DNA from: Streptomyces kurssanovii
GTDB taxonomy: Bacteria; Actinomycetota; Actinomycetes; Streptomycetales; Streptomycetaceae
DNA: 64,000 bases
Assembly (NCBI RefSeq): GCF_014649695.1
Contig: NZ_BMTN01000009.1
Location: forward strand, 124,001 to 188,000
Direction: 5' to 3'
Shown here in pieces: positions 27,513 through 35,242 of this stretch. Positions within the stretch are counted from its first letter, which is position 1; every line of letters begins with the position of its first letter. The translations under genes and the position numbers were made by a program. The notes beneath the pieces are model-generated. The model was not told the DNA's origin and searched no databases. It saw only the letters and a list, made by a program, of their open reading frames with translations.

Positions 27513-28148
27513 CTACGGGCAGCGGTAGGTGAACCGCGCGTCCGCGGAGTGCCGTGACGGTGAGAGGATCCACAGTTCCGCACTCGCGCGGTACTCGCCC
27601 CGTCCCTCGAACGTCCAGAGCAGGTGCAACCGGGCCTGCTTCTGGCCGCGCACCACCCGCTCGTGCAGCAGCCCCGAGTCGGTGCCGTCGCTGCGGACCC
27701 AGCGGTAGGTCAGCGTGCCGGGCCGGCCGTCGGTCCGCACCACGCCGACGACATCGGCGGTCCCGCCGCAGCCGGGCCCGTCCGGCGAGGTCCGGACCAC
27801 CACGTCCCGCACACTCACGGCCGGCCCGTACCGCTGCCAGGCGAGGAATCCGAGCACGGCCAGGAGGACGGCGGCGGCCAGGGCGTACCGGCGCAGGCCG
27901 CGTCGGCGTCCGCGCGGCCGGCGGTCGTCGGCGGGCTGTCCGGCGAGCGTCCCGTGCCACACCCCGGCGGCCGTGGCTCCGCTTCCGTGCTGCCGCACGA
28001 ACGCGGTCACTCCCGGGCCGAAGCGCAGGACGTCGCCCTCGACGCGGTCGGGGACCGGCCCGGGGTCGGGACGTTCGAACCAGTGGCTGCCCAGCGCGGT
28101 CGCGCTGTACTCGTCCGCGTCACCCGCGGGCGTGCGTGGGTCACTCAC
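27513..28148 (-). CDS. Single-pass membrane protein, partner of the Ser/Thr kinase
   Basis: 211 aa from the GTG at 28148, which overlaps the kinase stop (GTGA). A cytoplasmic part of about 90 residues with HWFERPDPGPVPDRVEGDVL and a basic RRPRGRRRG stretch precedes one TM helix (YALAAAVLLAVLGFLAW). The outer domain (about 120-211) has 'PGTLTYRWVRSDGTDSG' and WTFEGRGEYRASAEL and ends in a Cys. This pattern resembles the outer domain of the kinase encoded just before it. Unknown function; a co-receptor or anti-sensor is a plausible inference. Confidence 0.65.
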   Translation of the reverse strand: MSDPRTPAGDADEYSATALGSHWFERPDPGPVPDRVEGDVLRFGPGVTAFVRQHGSGATAAGVWHGTLAGQPADDRRPRGRRRGLRRYALAAAVLLAVLGFLAWQRYGPAVSVRDVVVRTSPDGPGCGGTADVVGVVRTDGRPGTLTYRWVRSDGTDSGLLHERVVRGQKQARLHLLWTFEGRGEYRASAELWILSPSRHSADARFTYRCP

Positions 28149-29818
28149 AGGACCGGGCACCCCCTTCTGGTCAGAAGCTGCTGCGTGGAACTGCCGCTCG
28201 CCGCCGCCGGATCGGTGCCGGCCTGTACTGCCCAGTAGCAGCCCGTGCCCTGGAACGTGTGGTCCAGAGCGAGGGTGTACTGCGTCGCGCCGCTCCGCTC
28301 GAAGGACTGTGTGCTCTCGACGGCGCCCAAGACGCCCTTCTCGTTGCTCGTGAACCACGAGACGACGACCTTCACGGGGCCGGTGCCGGAAGTGACGACA
28401 TCGACGGTCGCGGCGGCCGTCGCCGTGCCGGTCTGCCGGAAGCCCGTCACGGAGACCGACTTGACCTGTACCGGAGCGACGGTCGGCGGGGCGCTGGTCG
28501 TCGGCTCCGTGGACGGCTCGGCGGAGGCGGTCGGGGTGGGTGACGCGGCCGGCGCGGACGTCGTCGGCGGGTCCGGCGGCGTCGACGATGTCGCGGGCGA
28601 CGGGTCGGCCGGCCCGCTCGTCGTGCTCGCCGACGGGGAGAGCGAGCCGCCGTCCGACGGTGACGGCCCGATGTCGCCGTCCCCGTTCGCCACCGGCGAG
28701 GCCGAGCCGCCAGGCATTGCGCTGGTCGTCGCGACGGCCTGCGCGGTCGTTTTCGGGGAGGCGTCCTCACCGGCCCGCGCCGCGACGGCCACCACCGCGA
28801 CCACGGCCAGCGCGGCGACGCCGGCGAGCGCTTTGCGCAGCGCCGGCGGCACATACCCGCCGGCGCCGATGCCCGAGCCGATGCCCGTCCCCGCGCCGGG
28901 GCCGCCGCCGATCGACGTGGTGGCGTGGTCGGTCGTTCCCGCGGGCCCGCCGGCCGAGGGGAACAGCAGTGGCAGCAGCGCGGCGAGCGCCGCCAGCTTG
29001 CGCTGGCCCCGCTCCTCCCAGTCGGGCCCGTACGCCGCCCGGGCGATCGCCTCGAGCTCGGCCACGAACGCGGCCGCGTTCGCGGGCCGTTCCGCCGGCG
29101 ACTTGGCGAGCCCCCGCCGGATGAGGGGACGCACCGGCTCGGGCGTGTCGTGCTCGGGGACCGGCGCGCCGATGTGCTGGAGCGCCAGCTCGGCGAAGTT
29201 CTCGCCGCGGAAGGGTTTGTCGCCCGTCAGGCACTCGTAGAACGTCGCGGTCGCGGCGTACACGTCGGCGGCGGGGGAGGCCGGTTCGCCGTTCCACTGC
29301 TCCGGCGCCATGTACGCCGGGGTGCCGGCCACCCCCGGTGTGCTCCCTCGGTGCGCGGCGATGCCGAAGTCGACCAGCTTGGAGGAGCCGTCCGCCGCGA
29401 CGAGCACGTTCTCCGGTTTGTAGTCGCGGTGCACGACACCCGCGCCGTGCGCCGCGGCGAGACCCAGCAGCGAGCCCTTCAGCACCGCCAGCGCCGCCTC
29501 CGGACCGGTCGCGCCCTCCCGGAGCAGCAGAGTGCGCAGTGCGATGCCGTCGACCAGCTCCATCACGATGGCGGCGCCCTGCGGCGCCTCGACGTACTCG
29601 TAGAGCCGCACCACGTACGGGGTGTCGAGCCCGCCCAGCAACTGCGCCTCCGCGCGGAACTCGCGTACGAAGCCCGACTCCGCGCGCAGCCTCTCGCTGA
29701 GGTACTTCACCGCCACCGGCACGCCGGTGGCGTCATGGACGGCGAGTACGACACGCCCGCAGCCGCCCGCACCGAGCTCACGGGACTCGGTGTACCCGGG
29801 CACCGACCAGGTGTTCAT
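28145..29818 (-). CDS. Receptor-type Ser/Thr protein kinase (PknB-like) with extracytoplasmic domain
   Basis: 557 aa. Kinase domain about 9-265: glycine loop GAGGCGRVV, VAVKYL lysine, HRDYKPENV catalytic loop, DFGIAAH, and YMAPEQW. The Tyr in HRDYKPEN replaces the common Leu. A Gly-rich juxtamembrane stretch, one TM helix (ALAGVAALAVVAVVAVAA), a long Ser/Thr/Pro linker (glycan-like or wall-spanning) and an outer beta-type domain (about 450-557) with VKSVSVTGFRQTG and DHTFQGTGCYWAV follow. I chose the ATG at 29818 (GGGGGAAC upstream) over an in-frame GTG at 29836. It likely senses an extracellular signal and phosphorylates cytoplasmic targets. The downstream membrane protein is translationally coupled. 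Confidence 0.88.
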   Translation of the reverse strand: MNTWSVPGYTESRELGAGGCGRVVLAVHDATGVPVAVKYLSERLRAESGFVREFRAEAQLLGGLDTPYVVRLYEYVEAPQGAAIVMELVDGIALRTLLLREGATGPEAALAVLKGSLLGLAAAHGAGVVHRDYKPENVLVAADGSSKLVDFGIAAHRGSTPGVAGTPAYMAPEQWNGEPASPAADVYAATATFYECLTGDKPFRGENFAELALQHIGAPVPEHDTPEPVRPLIRRGLAKSPAERPANAAAFVAELEAIARAAYGPDWEERGQRKLAALAALLPLLFPSAGGPAGTTDHATTSIGGGPGAGTGIGSGIGAGGYVPPALRKALAGVAALAVVAVVAVAARAGEDASPKTTAQAVATTSAMPGGSASPVANGDGDIGPSPSDGGSLSPSASTTSGPADPSPATSSTPPDPPTTSAPAASPTPTASAEPSTEPTTSAPPTVAPVQVKSVSVTGFRQTGTATAAATVDVVTSGTGPVKVVVSWFTSNEKGVLGAVESTQSFERSGATQYTLALDHTFQGTGCYWAVQAGTDPAAASGSSTQQLLTRRGCPVL

Positions 29819-29975
29819 CACGTTCCCCCTGCCCACGCACTGTCCCCATCACAGACACATTTCTTTCACGTCCGGTTCCCGTCGGGAGGCTCGGGCGTGC
29901 GAGGACCCCGAAGCTCCGGCCCGTACTTGGCATGGACCTGCCCCTGGAGTTCGGCTACGCTCCGGCCGAGCGCAA

Positions 29976-29989
29976 TGAGAGCGCTCTCA
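29976..29989. promoter_or_regulatory. Perfect LacI-type palindrome TGAGAGCGCTCTCA before the protease gene
   Basis: A 14-bp perfect palindrome 76-89 bp upstream of the protease start. It differs from the CebR box (TGGGAGCGCTCCCA) only by one symmetric change per half, and its GCGC centre is the classic LacI-family feature. Some LacI-type regulator probably controls this protease. Confidence 0.75.
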
Positions 29990-30064
29990 GCAAGCCTCTC
30001 GACACGCGCCCCAGCACGGCCTGTTCCATCCCCCACGATGCTGGAACAACGAAAGGTCAACGCC

Positions 30065-31207
30065 TTGAGACGCATGACAGTCATACGCACGGGCCTGTCC
30101 GCACTCCTCCTCCTCGGCTCATGGGCCGCGGTCGGCGCCGGCCCCGCGGCCGCCTCCGTCCCCGCCGCCGAGCCCAAGCTCTCCACCGGCCTGCTCGCGG
30201 CCATGCAGCGCGACCTGGGACTTGATGCGGAGGAGGCGACAGCACGCCTCGCCGCGGAGAAGACCGCCACCGCCGTCGAAGGAAAGGCCCGCCGCGCCGC
30301 CGGAGCGGCCTTCGGCGGCTCCTGGTTCGACGCGGACACCGGCAGACTCACGGTGGCCCTCACCGACGCGGGCAAGGCCCGCGCCGTACGGGCGACCGGC
30401 GCCGACACGGCACTCGTCCGCCACAGCGCACGGCAGCTCGACTCGGTCAAGGGCGAGATCGATGCCCTGAAGGCGCCCGCGGGCGTGGCCAGTTGGCACG
30501 TCGACCCGGAAGTCAATCGGGTCGTGGTGAACGTCGTCGCCGCCGAGCGCGATGACAACGATGTCCGCTCCTTCCTGGACCGCGCGAGGGACGCCGGCCC
30601 GATCACGGTCCGGGAGACCGCGCAGGCCCCGACGCCGTTCGCCGCCGGGACCGTCGGCGGCGACCCGTACTACACGGGCAACGTGCGCTGCTCCATCGGT
30701 TTCTCCGTGCACGGCGGCTTCGTCACGGCGGGCCACTGCGGACGGGCCGGCGCGGCCGTACGCGGCTGGGACGGCACGCACATCGGCACCTTCCAGGGCT
30801 CCTCGTTCCCCGGTGACGACTACGCATGGGTCAGTGTCGGCAGCGGCTGGTGGACCGTACCCGTGGTCCTCGGCTGGGGAACCGTACCCGACCAGCTGGT
30901 CCGGGGCTCCGCGGAGGCCCCGATCGGCGCTTCCGTCTGCCGCTCCGGCTCCACGACGCGCTGGCACTGCGGCAACGTCCTCGCCAAGAACGAGACGGTC
31001 AACTACAGCCAGGGCGCCGTCCATCAGATGACCAAGACCAGCGTCTGCGCGGAACCGGGCGACTCCGGCGGCTCGTTCATCAGCGGCGACCAGGCGCAGG
31101 GTGTCACGTCCGGCGGCTGGGGCAACTGCTCCGGCGGGGGCCAGACCTGGCACCAGCCGGTCAACGAGATCCTCGGCCGCTACGGGCTGCGGCTGCACAC
31201 CGCCTGA
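30065..31207 (+). CDS. Secreted S1 family (alpha-lytic/streptogrisin-like) serine protease precursor
   Basis: 380 aa: signal peptide (about 1-35, ending PAAAS), alpha-lytic-type prodomain (about 40-195, which folds the protease and is then cleaved), and the mature protease starting near the GGDPYYTGN region. Catalytic triad: TAGHCG (His), DDYAWV (Asp), GDSGGS (Ser). Paired Cys (CSIGF/GHCG; CRSGS/CGNV; CAEPG/CSGGG) match streptogrisin disulfides. TTG at 30065 is chosen because GAAAGG lies 8 bases upstream; an ATG at 30074 or an upstream ATG at 30041 are alternatives. There is no binding domain after the protease. A LacI-type palindrome lies upstream. Confidence 0.9.
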   Translation: MRRMTVIRTGLSALLLLGSWAAVGAGPAAASVPAAEPKLSTGLLAAMQRDLGLDAEEATARLAAEKTATAVEGKARRAAGAAFGGSWFDADTGRLTVALTDAGKARAVRATGADTALVRHSARQLDSVKGEIDALKAPAGVASWHVDPEVNRVVVNVVAAERDDNDVRSFLDRARDAGPITVRETAQAPTPFAAGTVGGDPYYTGNVRCSIGFSVHGGFVTAGHCGRAGAAVRGWDGTHIGTFQGSSFPGDDYAWVSVGSGWWTVPVVLGWGTVPDQLVRGSAEAPIGASVCRSGSTTRWHCGNVLAKNETVNYSQGAVHQMTKTSVCAEPGDSGGSFISGDQAQGVTSGGWGNCSGGGQTWHQPVNEILGRYGLRLHTA

Positions 31208-31290
31208 CGCAGCCGCACACCCGGGAACGGTTCCAGGGCGGCGCGGGCCACCACGGCGGGTGGTCCGCGCCACCCCGTCATCCGGGGCCG

Positions 31291-31308
31291 GGCACGCGCA
31301 CACGTGCC
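31291..31308. terminator. Short hairpin after the protease gene
   Basis: GGCACG (31291-31296) and CGTGCC (31303-31308) pair around a 6-base loop; outer flanking G and C lengthen it by one pair. It lies between two convergent genes. Confidence 0.5.
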
Positions 31309-31313
31309 CGCCG

Positions 31314-31378
31314 GCGGCCGGTCGCACGGGCGAGGCCGCGGGCCGGCCCCGCGGCCGGCCGCACAGGTGAGGCCGCGG
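31314..31378. repeat. Imperfect 28-bp direct repeat in a convergent gap
   Basis: Two copies, about 31314-31341 and 31351-31378, both of the form GCGGCCGG(T/C)CGCAC followed by GGGCGAGGCCGCGG or AGGTGAGGCCGCGG. They differ at a few positions and sit between the protease stop and the FAD monooxygenase stop. Confidence 0.6.
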
Positions 31379-31392
31379 ACCGCCGTCCGGGG

Positions 31393-33027
31393 TCAGATCC
31401 GCAGGACCGTCGCAAGGTGCGCGGACAGCTCGGAAGCGGACGGCGGCGTCCGCCGCAGCGACACGTAGCCGTCCGGGCGGAGCAGCAGAGCGGTAGGGCC
31501 CCGAACGTCGTAGACGCGCCCGAACTCCCCACGACTGTCCCGCCACCCCTGGGGAGACGTGCCGTCCGCACCGACGGGTGCCGCGACGTCGGGGTGGAGG
31601 ACGAGAGCGGAGCCCACCTGTCCGTGGGTCAGGCGGGCGGCCTCGTCCGCCAACTCCACACACGCCTCCCAGTCGCGCTCGTCGTCCGCATACAGCAGCA
31701 GTGTGTGCGTGTCGCAGCCGCGCAGCACGTCGAACAGCCGCACCGGGAACGTGGCGATCGGCCCCACGAGACCGCCGCAGTCGGGTGCGCGGTCGCCCGC
31801 GTCGGGACCGGCGTGGCCGCTGCCGCGGGAGGCGACGACCGGGCTGTCCGGATATCCGACGAGCAGTTGGGCTTCGCGCAGCATGAGCGTCTGCGGCTCC
31901 TCGGGGTCCGTCTGCACGCCGCCCGCGGTCGCGTGCCGCACGGTGCGTCCCACCACCTCCTCGCCCACCGGGCGCCGCTCGGCGTCGTAGCTGTCGAGCA
32001 GGCCGGGACGGGCGGTCCCGGTCACCGCGAGCGCGAGCTTCCACGCCAGGTTGTACGCGTCCTGGATGCCGGTGTTCATGCCCTGGGCGCCGGTCGGCGG
32101 ATGGATGTGCGCGGCGTCGCCCGCGACGAAGACCCTGCCGCGGGAGTAACGGTCCACCAGCCGGTGGCTGATGCGGAACACCGACGACCAGCGCAGCGCC
32201 GACGCCGTGGTGGGCTCCGGAGCCAGCCGGTCGAGGACGGCCTGGACATGCTCCAGCCCCGGGGCGCGGCCGCCCTCCAGGCCGTGCGCCACGCTGTCCG
32301 CGTCCGGCTGCCGGCGGACGGACAGCTCCGGCGGCACCAGCATCGACATCCGGTAACGGCGGTGTCCGGGCAGCGGGATGCACACCAGCAGGTCGTCGGC
32401 GGCGCCGTCGCCGACATGCGTGGCCCGCACGCTGTAGCCGGGCGGCAGACTCCAGTCGACCTCGACGTCCGCGAGCATGTACTCCTCGGCGAAGGCGGCT
32501 CCCTCGAAGGTGAGGCCCAGCGACTTGCGGACGACGCTGTGTGCGCCGTCGCAGCCCACGAGGTAGCGGGACCTGATCTCCTCCGTGCGTCCGGACGGTG
32601 TGGTGACCGTGCTCCACACCCCGTCCTCGTCCTGGACGAACGACGCCAGCTCCGTTCCCCGTTCGATCCGGGTGCCCCGGCGCGCGAGGTGCTCCTCGAT
32701 GATCCGCTCGGTCTCGTACTGCGGCAGGGCGGCGAAGCCGTAAGGGACGTCCGGCGGCAGCTTGAGCTCGATCCGCACGCGTTCCACGCCGTTCACGTAC
32801 GTCAGCTGGCCGCGCATGGGCGCGGCGGCGGCCAGGGCGTCGCGCGCGATCCCCAGCCGGTCCCAGATCTCCAGCGTCCTGGGCTGGATGCCGACGGCCT
32901 TCGCGTAGGGCAGCCGGGCCGGCAGCCGGTCGATGAGACGGCAGGTGACACCCCGTCCGCGCAGTTCGGCCGCCGCTGTGAGCCCGACGGGGCCCGCGCC
33001 CACCACCAGCACATCGGTCCGGTCCAT
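31393..33027 (-). CDS. FAD-binding aromatic monooxygenase (RdmE/MhpA-like, PF01494)
   Basis: 544 aa. Rossmann FAD motif DVLVVGAGPVGLTAA at the N-terminus (GxGxxG), the DG motif CDGAHSVVRKSLG (about 175-188), and the second FAD motif VFVAGDAAHIHPPTGAQGMNTGIQDA (about 290), read here in parts: GDAAHIHPP and GAQGMNTG. The C-terminal thioredoxin-like domain (about 420-544) completes the polyketide hydroxylase architecture. It would hydroxylate an aromatic ring with NAD(P)H and O2. No polyketide or catabolic genes surround it, so the substrate is unknown. RBS AGGAG before the ATG at 33027. Confidence 0.88.
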   Translation of the reverse strand: MDRTDVLVVGAGPVGLTAAAELRGRGVTCRLIDRLPARLPYAKAVGIQPRTLEIWDRLGIARDALAAAAPMRGQLTYVNGVERVRIELKLPPDVPYGFAALPQYETERIIEEHLARRGTRIERGTELASFVQDEDGVWSTVTTPSGRTEEIRSRYLVGCDGAHSVVRKSLGLTFEGAAFAEEYMLADVEVDWSLPPGYSVRATHVGDGAADDLLVCIPLPGHRRYRMSMLVPPELSVRRQPDADSVAHGLEGGRAPGLEHVQAVLDRLAPEPTTASALRWSSVFRISHRLVDRYSRGRVFVAGDAAHIHPPTGAQGMNTGIQDAYNLAWKLALAVTGTARPGLLDSYDAERRPVGEEVVGRTVRHATAGGVQTDPEEPQTLMLREAQLLVGYPDSPVVASRGSGHAGPDAGDRAPDCGGLVGPIATFPVRLFDVLRGCDTHTLLLYADDERDWEACVELADEAARLTHGQVGSALVLHPDVAAPVGADGTSPQGWRDSRGEFGRVYDVRGPTALLLRPDGYVSLRRTPPSASELSAHLATVLRI

Positions 33028-33274
33028 CCGGCATCTCCTGTCGGGAGCCCCGGCGCGCGGGGCGATCGGTCCCCGCCTCTCATGGTCGCCCCGCGAACGG
33101 GGCCGCGTCGACTCGGGCGTCATGGCCTGCGGCGTTGCACGGCGTGGCCTCCACGGAGGGCGGAGCGTGCGCGGGCCCGATGCCCGCCGACTGCCGTGCT
33201 GGGCGCGTCGACGGCGGGCGAGCGAGGCCCGCCCGGCCACCGCACTGTCAGTGGCGGCTGCGACGCTGGGCAGC

Positions 33275-33544
33275 ATGGACGAGCAGATCATGCGCGGACG
33301 CGTCTACGGAGCCGATCACGACGATCCCGACCCAGGCCCGCAGCCAGGTCACGACTACGTCGAGCTGGTGGGCGGTCCGCTCGACGGGCTGCTGCTGGAC
33401 GTCACCGGCTGGACGCCCACGCAACTGCACGAAGGAGCCGCGCTGGCCACCGAACTCGGCCGTTATGGAGCCGGCGGCCGCTCACTGTACGGACCGAGGA
33501 ACGGCGCCCCCCGGCTCTTCGACTGGGAAGAAGACACGCCCTGA
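33275..33544 (+). CDS. Small conserved hypothetical protein
   Basis: 89 aa from the ATG at 33275. Composition and layout fit a small actinomycete protein: MRGRVYGADHDDPDP, then 'HDYVELVGGPLDGLLLDVTGW', a two-strand pattern with a GGPLDG turn, and an aromatic/acidic end FDWEED. I recall similar short proteins with 'VELVGGPLDG' in other streptomycetes but no known function. High third-position GC supports coding. The reading frame is open upstream, but those residues look like noise. Confidence 0.6.
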   Translation: MDEQIMRGRVYGADHDDPDPGPQPGHDYVELVGGPLDGLLLDVTGWTPTQLHEGAALATELGRYGAGGRSLYGPRNGAPRLFDWEEDTP

Positions 33545-33622
33545 GCCCGCAGGACGGACCTCCCCTGCTCCCACCCCGCCCGGCGGGCCAAGGCCTCCCT
33601 GTTGGACGACACGCCGCTGTCG

Positions 33623-34495
33623 TCAGCGCGCGGCCCGGTCCGCTCCTGCGGCGATGTCGGCGTAGAGGCGGAAGAGAGCCGGGCGGGCCTCGCCGCCCTC
33701 CTGCTCGTGCAGGGCCGCCCAGCACGAGGCGACGGTCTCCCGGGCCTCGGCGCCGGGCCAGGGCCGGGGCAGGAGCTCGGGCGGCAGCAGCGGGTCGGGC
33801 TCCATGGCACGGGTGAGTTCGGCGGCCAGCTCCACCGCGATGGTGAGGAGTTCGGACGGGGAGAGTCCGGCCCTGCCGGTGAGCCGGTCGAGGCGGGGCC
33901 GGGCCAAGCGGCCGAGGCGGTGGTAGCGGTCGGCGATCTCCCGCAACGGCCATAGCCGCCGGGCGAGTTCGACAGGCTCCCGGGTGTCGCCCCTGCGCAG
34001 GTCCGTCGACGTGAGGAGGGTGAGCCCGCCCTGGGCGCCGAGGCGGTGGGCCGCTTCTTCGACGTACGGTTCCCAGGGGTTGGCGCACACGTACAGCCCG
34101 CCTTGGAGCGGGGCGCCGCCGAGGTGGACGAGCGTCTCACGCAGCAGGTCCCGGGCCGTGCGCTCCGATTCGGGCACCGCGAAGGCGGCCAGGTGCCAGA
34201 CACCGTCCCAGGGCGCGAGCCCGGCGTCCTGCTCGAACGCGTGCCGGAGGAAGTCCGCGTTGGGGGCGAGGGCGCGCACGGTGTCAGGGGTCGCGTGCAG
34301 CCGCGCCTTGCGGCCCCGGCCCTCGTGGGTGAACCGGCCTTCGGCCACGAGGCGTTTGACGCACAGCCGCACCTGCTGGTCGCTCATGCCCAGGGTGTCG
34401 GCGACGCTGTACAGCTCGTCGGCGTCGACCGAGCCGTCCTCGCGGATCAGCGCGTGGACGAGCATCCGGGTCGGGATCTCGATGCGGTCGGTCAT
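33623..34495 (-). CDS. PaaX-family transcriptional regulator
   Basis: 290 aa. An N-terminal winged helix (about 1-70: 'TRMLVHALIREDGSVDADELY', 'GMSDQQVRLCVKRLVAEGRF') is followed by the PaaX central (DGVWHLAAFAVPESERTARD, split) and C-terminal domains (REIADRYHRLG). PaaX represses phenylacetate catabolism in Proteobacteria and binds phenylacetyl-CoA; this homologue is more distant, so its ligand is unknown. Its ATG overlaps the stop of the upstream GNAT gene (ATGA, 34492-34495), so the two form an operon. Confidence 0.83.
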   Translation of the reverse strand: MTDRIEIPTRMLVHALIREDGSVDADELYSVADTLGMSDQQVRLCVKRLVAEGRFTHEGRGRKARLHATPDTVRALAPNADFLRHAFEQDAGLAPWDGVWHLAAFAVPESERTARDLLRETLVHLGGAPLQGGLYVCANPWEPYVEEAAHRLGAQGGLTLLTSTDLRRGDTREPVELARRLWPLREIADRYHRLGRLARPRLDRLTGRAGLSPSELLTIAVELAAELTRAMEPDPLLPPELLPRPWPGAEARETVASCWAALHEQEGGEARPALFRLYADIAAGADRAAR

Positions 34496-35136
34496 GGTGT
34501 GCGTGGTCCTCTCGGCCCGTTCGCCTCGACAGGGCGGCGCATGCTGGTCACCGCGCCGAAACCCAGCAGCCCGCGCAAGTAGGGGGTGTGCTCGGTCCGT
34601 ACGGCCGTGAAGCCGCGCCGCTCGTACAAGGCCCTGGCGCGCGGGTTGGTGTCGATCACGTCCAGTCTGATCTCCCGGCAGTCGTGCTCCGCCGCGACGG
34701 CGGCCACTTCCTCGAGGAGCAGGCTCCCGATCCCGCGGCCGCGGGTGTCCGGGTCCACGGCGATGCCGTCCATGACGAGCTGTCCGGCGGCCGGGTGTCG
34801 TTCGAACAGGGCGAGCAGCAGGAGCCGGTGCAGTCCTCGCAGGTGTCCGTACGTACGCAGCACGGCGGAGGCGTCGCCCCCGGTGAGGGCCCGGCCGTCG
34901 AGCTGGTAGCCCGCGAGGCCGACGAGCTGCCCGTCGACGAGCGCGCACACCGCCCGATCGGCGTTCAGGTGGGCGGCGATGAAGGGCACCGCTTTGTCCG
35001 GCGGGTTCAGGGCGGGGCCGAGTTTGCGGCCGAAAGCGTCCCAGTACAGCTCGGCCGCCCGCCCCTCGGCTCCGGCCGGCACGCCCCGCCGGACCGTCAC
35101 CGGCCCCCTGCCGGCTTCCGTCTCGTCCAGTCCCAT
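34492..35136 (-). CDS. GNAT family N-acetyltransferase
   Basis: 214 aa. The acetyl-CoA loop is DPDTRGRGIGSLLLEEV (Q/RxxGxG/A type: R-G-R-G-I-G) at about 128-144, followed by IRLDVIDTNPRARALYERRGF, the usual motif B with Asn and the Tyr/Arg-rich helix, here read as 'TNPRARALYERRGF'. Precedes the PaaX regulator with a 4-base overlap. The regulator and enzyme may act on the same small molecule; this is inference. The promoter region holds a long inverted repeat shared with the divergent hydrolase. Confidence 0.85.
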   Translation of the reverse strand: MGLDETEAGRGPVTVRRGVPAGAEGRAAELYWDAFGRKLGPALNPPDKAVPFIAAHLNADRAVCALVDGQLVGLAGYQLDGRALTGGDASAVLRTYGHLRGLHRLLLLALFERHPAAGQLVMDGIAVDPDTRGRGIGSLLLEEVAAVAAEHDCREIRLDVIDTNPRARALYERRGFTAVRTEHTPYLRGLLGFGAVTSMRRPVEANGPRGPRTP

Positions 35137-35171
35137 GCCGTGCCCCCTTTCGCGCTGTCACCTCGAGCTGA

Positions 35172-35213
35172 AAACTATCATTCTCTCGATGATCGTTCCA
35201 CAGGTGATAGTTT
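35172..35213. promoter_or_regulatory. 9-bp inverted repeat in divergent GNAT-PaaX / hydrolase promoter
   Basis: AAACTATCA (35172-35180) and TGATAGTTT (35205-35213) are exact reverse complements with 24 bases between, and a smaller ATCAT/ATGAT pair lies inside. AT-rich in a GC-rich genome and placed between divergent starts at 35136 and 35243, it is a good candidate operator, most simply for the PaaX-like protein encoded in the leftward operon. Confidence 0.65.
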
Positions 35214-35242
35214 GAGAGCCCGAGCAAAGGCGGTCACATCTG

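Noticed and set aside
30826-33816. Open frame of 996 codons on the plus strand, and 971 codons on the minus strand at 30119-33034
   Set aside because: Both run through or against the protease and FAD monooxygenase genes in wrong frames and have Arg/Gly/Pro-rich composition without any motif.
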